Shown piece by piece: positions 1-7,411 of a DNA stretch of 10,665 nucleotides. The notes under the pieces were generated by a model. It was not told the DNA's origin. It made no database searches and saw only the letters and a list, made by a program, of their open reading frames with translations. Each line of letters opens with the position of its first letter. Position 1 is the stretch's first letter. Source of the stretch: Thermoplasmata archaeon (GTDB taxonomy: Archaea; Thermoplasmatota; Thermoplasmata; Thermoplasmatales; Thermoplasmataceae); assembly GCA_021790415.1 (NCBI GenBank), contig JAJYDZ010000028.1:1-10665 (forward strand), written 5' to 3'. The position numbers and the translations under genes were made by a program.

Positions 1-155
1 CCAGAGAAGGGTAAGAAAATTAATATCCTCACTTGGTAAGTTAAATTTTCGCAAATTCACTTATGTAGGAGTCAGTTCTTCTGTATAAATCTCTTATAGA
101 GTTGATTTCTGACCTTTGCGTATCCTTTGCTCCCCGGTGTTGAAGGTTGAGTATC

Positions 156-228
156 AATCGATAGCATCCAGAATTTTGTCTAAGAGAGTATTGCACTATC
201 CTGGATAATGAGATAAATTTCATGAAAA
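156..228 (-). repeat. left arm of a 10-kb-spaced inverted repeat
   Basis: Read on the minus strand, this arm matches the plus strand at 10272-10342. The first block (228-204 against 10272-10296) agrees at 23 of 25 positions around the core TTTTCATGAAATTT. The second block (179-156 against 10319-10342) agrees at 21 of 24 positions around ACAAAATTC. The two blocks keep the same order and almost the same separation (24 against 22 bases), so this is a diverged copy rather than a chance palindrome. It could be the ends of an old insertion sequence or of the element that carries the island. I cannot assign it to a known family. Confidence 0.65.
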
Positions 229-239
229 GGTTTATCTAA

Positions 240-300
240 GGTCAAACCGTAAATGCTGTGTGGTGGATTTCCCGATATTTCTGAATTCGGTTTCATGACC
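240..300. promoter_or_regulatory. inverted repeats upstream of the RHH-pAgo operon
   Basis: GGTCAAACCG at 240-249 is mirrored at 288-300 by CGGTTT-cat-GACC, which is a perfect 10-base inverted match except for three extra bases. Nested inside is an imperfect palindrome at 272-290, with CCGA at one end and TCGG at the other. Ribbon-helix-helix regulators commonly bind short palindromes in front of their own operons, so these are candidate operators for the gene starting at 323. No good TATA element is visible at the expected distance from 323. The operator role is inference only. Confidence 0.3.
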
Positions 301-322
301 CTATGCAGATAATGCTAAAAAC

Positions 323-523
323 ATGGGAAGAAAGACCTCAATCCGCTTAAAAGGAGCTATTAAAACGTGGACAGAAAAACGTAAAACCTCAATAAATATT
401 GATCCAGAAATCTGGAACGAATGGCATCATTTCGTACTTGATAAAACTGGTTCAATGAGAAAAGTGAGCGACGAACTGAAAAATGCGATTAAGCTTCATA
501 TGAAAAATAAAAAGAACAGGTAG
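323..523 (+). CDS. ribbon-helix-helix DNA-binding protein
   Basis: This is a 66-residue basic protein. Residues 21-63 fit the Arc/MetJ/CopG ribbon-helix-helix fold: a short strand KTSINID (21-27) that would lie in the DNA major groove as a dimer, a first helix (PEIWNEWHHFVLDK, 28-41), a turn at GSMRK, and a second helix (VSDELKNAIKLHM). The lysine- and arginine-rich first 20 residues may add DNA contacts. It ends four bases before the Argonaute start, so the two genes are very likely co-transcribed, and autoregulation through the upstream palindromes is plausible. No Shine-Dalgarno site precedes the ATG. It could alternatively be an antitoxin-like component, but no toxin partner of a known kind is adjacent. 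Confidence 0.7.
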   Translation: MGRKTSIRLKGAIKTWTEKRKTSINIDPEIWNEWHHFVLDKTGSMRKVSDELKNAIKLHMKNKKNR

Positions 524-527
524 AAAC

Positions 528-2837
528 ATGAGAGCAGACAGAGAGAACATAAATTGGTCAGATATTCACGATAATAATCAAAGTTTCGCTAGTAACAGGG
601 ATAATACAATACTTACCGTTTTTCCCCTCAATGGACTAAAGCATCTGAGCTTTAATGTATCGAAGTTAATTTTTAAAGATAGAATAGCGGTTGATGATTT
701 TTTCGCGCCGCGTATGAATAAATGGGCGGGATTCCTTGTCACGAAATTAAAGTGCCCAATCGTCCCATTGTCGGATCCAGAAAAGCCAGCATTTCTCATT
801 GCTTCGGAAGACCTCACAAATATAGGCGCTCTTCCTGAATTGATGGACGAGAACAAGAAAGTCTATCGTATCATACCCTCCGGAGAAAATTTTCCTATTA
901 ATATAGACAGTCAGAAACTAGGTTATAACGATCTTATCTGCAGGCTTATTGAACAAGCGATTTCAAGAAGATTTCTATCTCATGGTATGAATCTATGGAG
1001 AACGTCTACAACCTCTTTCTTCAAACTTATGCCAGAAAACACTTCTGTTATGAAAGATCAGGTTAAAGCATACCGGGGCTTCGATTTCAAAGTTATAAAC
1101 ATAAGAGATGGTCTATATGTTGCCTTTGATTTGAAGACCAGATATGTTGGTAGAAGATCACTCTTGCAATATTCTCAGGCGGAACGCGATACAATACTTC
1201 GCGATCACCTTGATCTCAAAAAAAACAGGCGTGGAAAATTCCTAAGAGACAATCTCTTGACAAAATTTGAATGCAGATACGCAGGTCCAACTGGAAAAAA
1301 CATAGGTGAGTTTATTGTAGAAAAAGTTGGAAAGAGTGTGTATGAATATTATCATGAAACATATCCGGATATTAATTTAAGTTCCATGGAACCTGCGGTT
1401 TTCGTCAAAACAGATACCGCCGTACCGGAATCGAGATTATTTCCCATATTTACTACAAGGGATGAATATGTACGAAGATGCAGTGTGAAGCCGCAAATCA
1501 GCCCGTCTGTCAGATATAAGGAAATTCTTAATATAGTCAGCAGACTTAAAACAATATATTTTGCAAATCAACAGCTGGAAATTGGATTAGCACCCCTGAC
1601 GGTCGGTGAGGAGAGAATTGAACTGCCTAATCTGATATTCGGAGGCGACAATATCGTTCGACCGGTGGGAAATAGAAAAGACCGGTACGAGATCACCAAG
1701 ATAGATGCCCTTAAGAGGTACGGTCCTTTCAAAAATCCCGCATTCCCTCCATTGGTTTTGCTGTATCCAGATTCATTATCACAGGAGTATATAATTCAGT
1801 TTGAGGATATCCTTTCAGCTGAAGTCAAGGAATTTACTAACCAAAGCCTGTCTTTCGATATGATAAGAAATTATGAATCCACAGGCAGTAATTCAGTTGC
1901 AATAAGATCAATTAAAGCTGTGGTGGAAACTATTTTAAAATATCGTCAAAATGTCATGTTTGTCTGTATAATGTCCAAAAAATTTGACGACACTATTCAT
2001 AGAACCCTTAAGGAGATTTTTAAAAATAGTGCATCGCAGTTATTCCGTGAGAGCACGGTTAACGATATAATTTTTAATAGAAAACGAGGCGAATTGGAAA
2101 CCAGTGTTTTAGCTATTTTAACTGAAGCAGGAGTAATTCCTTGGTCACTAAGCGATGGCCTGTTATCGGATATTCACCTCGGCATAGATTTGCTATTCGG
2201 TAACTTGGGCTATTCATTCATCTATGGCAATCAGTGCGAGTCAATAGGTATTTGCTTTGGAAAAAATATGGTGAATGGCAGAAACAGGGAGGCGCTTTCA
2301 GCAAAGACTGCTAAGAAAATTATAAGAGAATTGCTTGATAAGGCATTTTCTGACGGCACTGAGTTTTCAAGCCTTACAATACATCGTGACGGCAGATGGT
2401 GGCCGGGAGAGTCCGAAGGATTAAGGGAAGCAATTTCAGAATTTAACTCTGAAAGAGGGACTTCAATAAAATATGTAGTGGTAGAGATACTCAAAAGTCA
2501 TTTCCCCGTTAGGATGTTTTTTAAAAATGATGCAATCAGTGAGCGAATTATAAACTCTCCACCAGGAACGTTTTATAAACTTACAGATAGTTCTGCACTA
2601 ATAATTAATTCTAACCTTCACAGGCAGGGTCAACAGGATGATAAAACAGCAATTCCGCTTTTAATAAATGTCGCCGAAAGTAACGAAAAGATAGACGTAG
2701 AAGAGATACTAAAAGATATTTATCATCTGACGGCTCTTAACTGGTCTGCTCCAAGGATAAATTTGAGACTTCCTGTAACAATCGGATGGCTAGACAACTC
2801 TCTTAAGAATAAACAAGAAGAAGAAACGTATGCATAA
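528..2837 (+). CDS. long prokaryotic Argonaute (PAZ-MID-PIWI), DEDD tetrad
   Basis: This is a 769-aa Argonaute-family protein that should use a short nucleic-acid guide to bind, and probably cut, a complementary target. The N-terminal and linker part covers about 1-180. A PAZ-like region (about 180-310) has the family pattern GFDFKV, GLYVAFDL and SVYEYY. Linker 2 leads to the MID domain (about 395-535), which joins PIWI through GVIPWSL (535-541). PIWI catalytic candidates are D554 (GID), E588, D621 (HRDGR) and D756 (GWLD). The first spacing of 34 residues equals that of Thermus Argonaute. The end matches the family pattern LTALNW...LPVTI. In the MID pocket H491, K495 and Q504 are plausible guide 5'-end contacts, but the usual lysine just before the PW motif is replaced by E533. 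Only 13 residues follow D756, a short tail. The start has AGGT upstream. It is the second gene of the operon. The family call is firm; activity is inferred. Confidence 0.92.
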   Translation: MRADRENINWSDIHDNNQSFASNRDNTILTVFPLNGLKHLSFNVSKLIFKDRIAVDDFFAPRMNKWAGFLVTKLKCPIVPLSDPEKPAFLIASEDLTNIGALPELMDENKKVYRIIPSGENFPINIDSQKLGYNDLICRLIEQAISRRFLSHGMNLWRTSTTSFFKLMPENTSVMKDQVKAYRGFDFKVINIRDGLYVAFDLKTRYVGRRSLLQYSQAERDTILRDHLDLKKNRRGKFLRDNLLTKFECRYAGPTGKNIGEFIVEKVGKSVYEYYHETYPDINLSSMEPAVFVKTDTAVPESRLFPIFTTRDEYVRRCSVKPQISPSVRYKEILNIVSRLKTIYFANQQLEIGLAPLTVGEERIELPNLIFGGDNIVRPVGNRKDRYEITKIDALKRYGPFKNPAFPPLVLLYPDSLSQEYIIQFEDILSAEVKEFTNQSLSFDMIRNYESTGSNSVAIRSIKAVVETILKYRQNVMFVCIMSKKFDDTIHRTLKEIFKNSASQLFRESTVNDIIFNRKRGELETSVLAILTEAGVIPWSLSDGLLSDIHLGIDLLFGNLGYSFIYGNQCESIGICFGKNMVNGRNREALSAKTAKKIIRELLDKAFSDGTEFSSLTIHRDGRWWPGESEGLREAISEFNSERGTSIKYVVVEILKSHFPVRMFFKNDAISERIINSPPGTFYKLTDSSALIINSNLHRQGQQDDKTAIPLLINVAESNEKIDVEEILKDIYHLTALNWSAPRINLRLPVTIGWLDNSLKNKQEEETYA

Positions 2838-2847
2838 ATCATATAAC

Positions 2848-2854
2848 TTAAATA
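2848..2854 (+). promoter_or_regulatory. possible internal TATA element
   Basis: TTAAATA lies in the 68-base gap after the Argonaute gene, about 50 bases before the ATG at 2906. It would place a transcript start near 2878. This is the only sizeable A+T-rich gap in the first half of the operon, so a secondary promoter for the protease and helicase genes is possible. In A+T-rich DNA such a match is weak evidence. Confidence 0.2.
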
Positions 2855-2905
2855 CGCAGTTTCTATCTATTAGTATTAGTTTATTAAATAAATATGGGGG
2901 AAAAA

Positions 2906-3316
2906 ATGAGTAAATCATCCTTCCTTGCCTCATCACTCGAAGCAGAGTTTAAAGTGCTTGCACCAGTTAATGACGCCATGATAGATCTAAAACTATATAA
3001 CTTCGGGCGGGCAAGCGATTTGGGTATCGGGATGGATAATATTCGTACATCAAAGAAGGTTCTTTTCAATTTTTTAAATGAAATTCTAAATTGGCTGAAT
3101 AAAAAAAAAGGAAATGCTGTTTTCTATTTTGTGTTTAGAATTCTACTAACCAGTAGAAGATCTCCTGATGAGTGGAAGAAAACACTTCTAAAACTCATAG
3201 AAACCTTACAGTCAGATAGTGAAATCACTGTTCAGGACCTCGAATCGCTGGAGGAATTGTTATCCCAAATAGATGAACAGATATCAAGCAAAGTTGCACA
3301 ACTCAATACTATGTGA
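2906..3316 (+). CDS. unrecognised 136-aa helical protein in the Argonaute operon
   Basis: I do not recognise this protein. It reads as mostly alpha-helical: a first helix around SFLASSLEAEFKVL, a middle segment LFNFLNEILNWLNKKKGN (about 48-65), a hydrophobic stretch AVFYFVFRILLT (about 66-77) that is too short and too charged at its edges for a clear membrane segment, and an acidic coiled-coil-like C-terminus (EITVQDLESLEELLSQI...). The ATG at 2906 is preferred because GGGGG at 2896-2900 sits five bases before it; an ATG at 2894 would add four residues. Its stop is followed after four bases by the protease start, so the two products are probably made together and may bind each other. No catalytic motif is seen. 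Confidence 0.7.
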   Translation: MSKSSFLASSLEAEFKVLAPVNDAMIDLKLYNFGRASDLGIGMDNIRTSKKVLFNFLNEILNWLNKKKGNAVFYFVFRILLTSRRSPDEWKKTLLKLIETLQSDSEITVQDLESLEELLSQIDEQISSKVAQLNTM

Positions 3317-3320
3317 TAAG

Positions 3321-4469
3321 ATGACAGAATCTATAGAATTTCTAAAAATTGAAGCTTCTGCAAAATTGAAATGGCTTAATTTTGAAATCAGGAAGCCGCT
3401 GCAAAAAGAAACCGGTCATCCTCTAATATTACAAAATCTTTCAAGGATTTCAGATAAAATTGTTGAATTTATTCGTCTTATTGATATAAATTCAACATTG
3501 CCAAACAACGATCTCGCAAAGGAAATAATTAGGAAATCAAAGAATTTAGTATCTGATCTAGACAGAGCTGCTGCTTATATATCTGCATTGCAAAGAGAAA
3601 GAAATGAGGATAGATTAATCAGAAGCTTAATATTAGATACGATCCAAAAATACGGAATATCAATCGACGACCTTCTGGTAAGTCTCAACTCGCAGTTTTC
3701 GTCCACTACCTATGAACCGGCGCCTTTGATTACAGGCTATCCTTGGAGTGCGTTCACACTCACAGACAGCGCTGCATTCTTCCATGAAATCGGACACATC
3801 GTGTTCTTTAAGTACAGCGACATTCAATACCTGATGGATGAAGTTGTAGAAGACTTCTTCTTGCAGTATGAAAAGAAAAATTCTGGCACTAACAACAGAA
3901 GAAATGAAGAGATCAAGAAAATAACTAAGAATGGCAAAACATACTGGGATGAATACAGATTAAACGAACTGTTCGCAGATATTTACGCTTCTTACATTTC
4001 CGGCCCGATTTTTTACGAAAATGTCATTAATATGGTGCTTAAAGATGAAAATTCTCAGTTCGATCTTAAAGACATCGATCCGCACCCTCCTTCAGGAGTT
4101 AGAGCACAGGTTTGTAATATGGTATCTTCTGATCATTGGCGTGGGAACAGGGAATTCATCTTGTTAAATGACATTTTTAAAGAATTTCAATCCAATATTA
4201 GAATACCATATGAAACGCGGGTAATTTGTTCGCCCGATCTCATGAGTGAACTGGTCAAAACCACTACCAAATTCATTGCTAATAAGGTTTCTGGGACAAT
4301 CAGGTTTGAACCAGCCCAATTGGAGGGGGGAGAGTCGAGTGGCAAAATTTCTTACTTCATAAGGATTCTTTACAAAGGGCTTGATATAAAACTTCGGGAT
4401 AGCAAGAGTTATATCTCTTGGGAGAAAAAAGCCATAAAGGACATGATCCGCTTTGTCAATAATTCATGA
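3321..4469 (+). CDS. HEXXH zinc metalloprotease-like protein
   Basis: This is a 382-aa putative zinc peptidase. After about 140 mostly helical residues comes AAFFHEIGHIVFF, with zinc ligands H155 and H159 and catalytic E156. About 60 residues later, NELFAD (215-220) offers a third ligand, E216, in the gluzincin arrangement, with A219 and D220 typical of that helix. DPHPPSGVRA (253-262) is a further conserved-looking motif, as in several M48-like and related peptidases. The C-terminal 110 residues show no known domain. No signal peptide or membrane segment is seen, so it is probably cytoplasmic. The ATG at 3321 is preferred over one at 3273, because GTGAT three bases upstream fits the 16S rRNA tail and it avoids a 44-base overlap. 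Its substrate is unknown; by position it could be the Argonaute, the RHH protein or its 136-aa neighbour. Confidence 0.75.
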   Translation: MTESIEFLKIEASAKLKWLNFEIRKPLQKETGHPLILQNLSRISDKIVEFIRLIDINSTLPNNDLAKEIIRKSKNLVSDLDRAAAYISALQRERNEDRLIRSLILDTIQKYGISIDDLLVSLNSQFSSTTYEPAPLITGYPWSAFTLTDSAAFFHEIGHIVFFKYSDIQYLMDEVVEDFFLQYEKKNSGTNNRRNEEIKKITKNGKTYWDEYRLNELFADIYASYISGPIFYENVINMVLKDENSQFDLKDIDPHPPSGVRAQVCNMVSSDHWRGNREFILLNDIFKEFQSNIRIPYETRVICSPDLMSELVKTTTKFIANKVSGTIRFEPAQLEGGESSGKISYFIRILYKGLDIKLRDSKSYISWEKKAIKDMIRFVNNS

Positions 4470-4542
4470 ATATAGTAATAGACAAGATAATTAATCATCC
4501 TATGTATTTGGAACTGTCTTCACTTATTTGGAAGGAGTGCCA

Positions 4543-7224
4543 ATGCTACCTTTAAAAAATGAAATGGAAACTATTCTGGATTATAATGGAAATACTCTTG
4601 TAGTCGCAAACCCGGGAACAGGTAAGACGTTGCTGCTTGCATACAAATACTTAAAGTTAATAGCGAACGGAACAAAACCTGAAGAAATTCTCTGTCTAAC
4701 TTTTACAGAAAAAGCGAGAAAGGAGATGGAGGACAGGATTCTGAATGTCTTAACAGATGCAGGTATAAGAGTTGACATCTCAAAGTTGATGATCAAAACA
4801 TTTCATTCCTATGCCCTCGACGCAATTCTAGAAAATAACTTGATACCGTCAAATTTCATGCGCTATCATATATTCAGATACTTCAAAGACAATAAAATAC
4901 TTACCTACGACAATGACTATTTAATCGAGACCATAGTGCCAAAGATGCAGACACTGATCCTTTACCTGAAAAGTTTCGGGGTGCTTCCCAACTCAATCGA
5001 CATGAATGAATTGGTAAGAAATCTTGGAGATTATAAAGGAGTAACAAAAGAAGAACTCGAGAAATTTGCATTGGACTTCGTAAGTATATTTAATCACTAT
5101 GAATCTAAAAAGAATGAGAAGGGCATAGACTATGCGGACATGCTCATAAAATTCCTGGAGTTAAAGAATAAGGTTAAACATAAGTACGTTCTGATTGACG
5201 AATTGCAGGACATCAATATGCTGGAGGCTGAGATTGCACTGCAATCCGGTCAGAATTTCTTTGCAGTAGGTGATAAAAAACAGGCTATTTTCGGTTTTCA
5301 GGGTGGTTCCATAAACAATTTTAACAAATTTATAAATGGTAATCCTCCATTTGTTCTATCAGAGAACTTCCGGAGTACGGATGAAATTCTGCGATATTCC
5401 AAGGATTATTTCATCAAGAATACCAAAGATCCCCAGCATGAATCGGACCTTGCAGCTTTCAAAAGCGCTAATGGTGTCACTGGGGTAAGACCTTCGGTAT
5501 ATGAGATTCCCTCGGACAGCAGACTGGCAGCCTTGTGTGAGTTGGTTCTAAGATTGAGACAGGATGGAAAGAAGATTGCGATAATAGCTAGAACTAATCT
5601 TCAGATCTCGCGGGTTGCTAAGGAGCTCAGGAAGAGAAAGATAGAATTCTCATCCACATATTTCTCTGAATCTTCACAAGCACGCGATCATGTAATGAAT
5701 TTCATTAGGGGGTTCTTAAGCAATGATCCGAAGGACATAAGAAACTCTCTATTCAGCCCGTTTGCCCCAGTTCCGCTACAAGATCTTATGGAACTGACCA
5801 AGATAGAAAATTCAGAACTAACCCTCGACTTGATCTATGATATGTTTCCAGTTTACTATGAACTAAGAAATGCGATTAGGAACGTCGAGGATATAAACGA
5901 ACTATTCAAAACTAAAATGCTGCCGTTAGCAGTAACGTACGGAAAGGAATACCTCTTGTCTGTGCTGAACCTGCAAGAGGCTTTCAATCAGGCGCTGATT
6001 TTTCTGGACGACAAAAGATATGATGACATTTTAACATATATGAAAATATCTGAACCGATGACCGATGATTCCGATAATGAAGGCGACATTGTTCTTACTT
6101 CTGTTCATAAAGCCAAGGGAAGGGAATTTGATTACGTTATTTTTCTTCCTCAGACAAACCGTGATTTGTCGAATTTTCAGGATTATACAGCTAAAACAAT
6201 TTTGAAAACAAGAGGAATAATGGCTGATGAGGAAATAGATGAAGAGGCTTTTAGAATTAATTTTGTCGCCTTCACGAGAGCAAAAGAACAGCTACATATT
6301 TTTCCGGATAAAATATCAGAATTCGTGAATGAGCATTCAGACAGGAAATCAATACTTGTTAGTGAACTAGATACTTTGGATTCGATGGAAAGATACAGGC
6401 GCGCTTTCAATCTTTTCCTGAATGGTGATTTTGCCGGTTCATTGAAACTCCTCGATGAAAGAGAAGCCTGGGTTGAAGACTTTATTAAACAGCACTTCAC
6501 TTTACTTGATCACTTGTCATTCAGTGCATTAAGCAGCAGTGCAGACAAGTATCTTGAGCAAAGAATTTTAAAGATAACTGAATATTCTGCAGCGGCGGAA
6601 CTAGGCACCAGAGTACATGAAACGGCTCGGTCAATATTCAACAACGAGAAATATGAAATGCTAACCGAAGTTATTCCTTATGCCAAAAACATTGAAAAAG
6701 TGTTGAGTGAGATTGAAAAAATCTACCAGGATAGAATTTCTGCAGAGTATAAAATTTCAGTTCCGCTAGATAGATTAACAGGAATAGGACAAGGAATGCT
6801 GTTCAACGGTTCGATTGACGCTATCTTTAGAAACAACTCAAACAATGAGTATTTGATAGTTGATTGGAAAACTGATAAGAAAAGTGATCGTGCAAGCGAA
6901 CACAGACAACAACTGGAAACCTACCGGCGAGCTTTCGCAATTTCTGAAAACATTCCGCTGGAAAAAATCAGAGTTGCTATAGCATTTATCGGATTACAGT
7001 CTACGGTGAACCTCGGCAATATCGATTTCAAATTAGATGATGCACAACCGAGTAAATCCGCATTTGAAACCGTGAAAACAAAAATAAGCAGGATAATAGA
7101 ATGGAAAAATAACCCCTCATCTTTTCTCGATGAACTTGCGCCGCAAGATGAACACTCCATCGTAGGTGCAATTAAACAGCAGTATGTTGCCGAAAGGAGT
7201 TATAGTGCAAGCAAAACAATTTAA
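4543..7224 (+). CDS. UvrD/AddA-like helicase fused to RecB-type nuclease
   Basis: This is an 893-aa superfamily 1 helicase with a C-terminal PD-(D/E)XK nuclease, expected to unwind and trim DNA ends. Helicase motifs appear in order: Walker A NPGTGKT (23-29), Ia LTFTEKA (52-58), II LIDELQD (217-223), III AVGDKKQAIFGFQG (241-254), IV LSENFRS (272-278), V TSVHKAKGREFD (519-530) and VI FVAFTRAKEQLH (574-585). The nuclease has the RecB set: H692 (GTRVHE), D759 (GSID), D774-x-K776 (VDWKTDKK) and Q790...Y794 (QLETY). All key residues are present. At 893 aa it is shorter than typical AddA and shows no Cas4-like cysteine cluster. The ATG at 4543 has GGAG at 4533-4536; a TTG at 4528 lacks such a site. 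It could supply single-stranded DNA or guide precursors to the Argonaute, as RecBCD/AddAB-type activity does for other pAgos, or process host or invader DNA independently. Confidence 0.9.
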   Translation: MLPLKNEMETILDYNGNTLVVANPGTGKTLLLAYKYLKLIANGTKPEEILCLTFTEKARKEMEDRILNVLTDAGIRVDISKLMIKTFHSYALDAILENNLIPSNFMRYHIFRYFKDNKILTYDNDYLIETIVPKMQTLILYLKSFGVLPNSIDMNELVRNLGDYKGVTKEELEKFALDFVSIFNHYESKKNEKGIDYADMLIKFLELKNKVKHKYVLIDELQDINMLEAEIALQSGQNFFAVGDKKQAIFGFQGGSINNFNKFINGNPPFVLSENFRSTDEILRYSKDYFIKNTKDPQHESDLAAFKSANGVTGVRPSVYEIPSDSRLAALCELVLRLRQDGKKIAIIARTNLQISRVAKELRKRKIEFSSTYFSESSQARDHVMNFIRGFLSNDPKDIRNSLFSPFAPVPLQDLMELTKIENSELTLDLIYDMFPVYYELRNAIRNVEDINELFKTKMLPLAVTYGKEYLLSVLNLQEAFNQALIFLDDKRYDDILTYMKISEPMTDDSDNEGDIVLTSVHKAKGREFDYVIFLPQTNRDLSNFQDYTAKTILKTRGIMADEEIDEEAFRINFVAFTRAKEQLHIFPDKISEFVNEHSDRKSILVSELDTLDSMERYRRAFNLFLNGDFAGSLKLLDEREAWVEDFIKQHFTLLDHLSFSALSSSADKYLEQRILKITEYSAAAELGTRVHETARSIFNNEKYEMLTEVIPYAKNIEKVLSEIEKIYQDRISAEYKISVPLDRLTGIGQGMLFNGSIDAIFRNNSNNEYLIVDWKTDKKSDRASEHRQQLETYRRAFAISENIPLEKIRVAIAFIGLQSTVNLGNIDFKLDDAQPSKSAFETVKTKISRIIEWKNNPSSFLDELAPQDEHSIVGAIKQQYVAERSYSASKTI
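7194..7199 (+). promoter_or_regulatory. Shine-Dalgarno AAGGAG for a small overlapping ORF
   Basis: AAAGGAG lies inside the end of the helicase-nuclease gene, five bases before the GTG at 7205. It is among the best ribosome-binding sites in the window and decides the start of the 47-aa ORF. An upstream in-frame GTG at 7166 has no such site. Confidence 0.5.
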
Positions 7225-7348
7225 GGGCAAAGATTTTTGGAGTGTAGATAGAATGAAGAAAGAAGAGACAAAATCCGAATGTAAGGGAGAAACTGGAACC
7301 TCTTTAATGGGCTTTGCACATTTAGTCAATCTTGGACTCAAAAGATGA
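7205..7348 (+). CDS. small 47-aa ORF at the end of the Argonaute operon
   Basis: I do not recognise this product. It is a 47-residue, lysine- and glutamate-rich, probably soluble protein (QAKQFKGKDFWSVDRMKKEE...) with a more hydrophobic C-terminus (SLMGFAHLVNLGL). It starts at a GTG behind a strong ribosome-binding site and overlaps the last 20 bases of the helicase-nuclease gene in another frame, which is typical of translational coupling. Only one cysteine is present, so it is not a zinc finger. The good ribosome site argues that it is translated. Against it are its short length and the lack of any recognisable motif. Confidence 0.45.
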   Translation: MQAKQFKGKDFWSVDRMKKEETKSECKGETGTSLMGFAHLVNLGLKR

Positions 7349-7382
7349 AAGTTGAACCCAAAACAGGAAAGTGATCGATAGT

Positions 7383-7391
7383 AATTTTAAT
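7383..7391 (+). promoter_or_regulatory. possible TATA element of the endonuclease unit
   Basis: AATTTTAAT lies about 25 bases upstream of the ATG at 7412, which has no Shine-Dalgarno site. This is the arrangement expected for a leaderless archaeal transcript. It would separate the restriction unit from the Argonaute operon, which ends 63 bases before 7412. The match is loose and the region is A+T rich. Confidence 0.35.
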
Positions 7392-7411
7392 GTAAATGCA
7401 TTTAGAGACAT

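Larger units (their letters stand above)
1..322. other. left flank without a convincing gene
   Basis: No intact gene is seen in this stretch. The minus strand is open from 223 to 41 (60 codons) and its end reads like protein (SEINSIRDLYRRTDSYIS), so it may be a decayed gene end. It has no recognisable domain and no ribosome-binding site, and its start lies inside the repeat arm at 156-228. The rest holds that repeat arm and the palindromic DNA upstream of the RHH gene, which are listed separately. No tRNA-like cloverleaf or CRISPR-like spacing was noticed. Confidence 0.5.

Noticed and set aside
528..2837. Assignment to the PIWI-RE family because a helicase and nuclease are nearby
   Set aside because: The protein has the usual HRDGR, GID and PAZ-like patterns of a long Argonaute, and the helicase is UvrD/AddA-like rather than DinG-like.
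3273..3320. Upstream ATG start for the protease
   Set aside because: It has no ribosome-binding site and would overlap the preceding gene by 44 bases, while the ATG at 3321 has GTGAT just before it.
4528..4542. Upstream TTG start for the helicase-nuclease
   Set aside because: GGAG at 4533-4536 is correctly placed for the ATG at 4543 and would lie inside the coding region if TTG were used.
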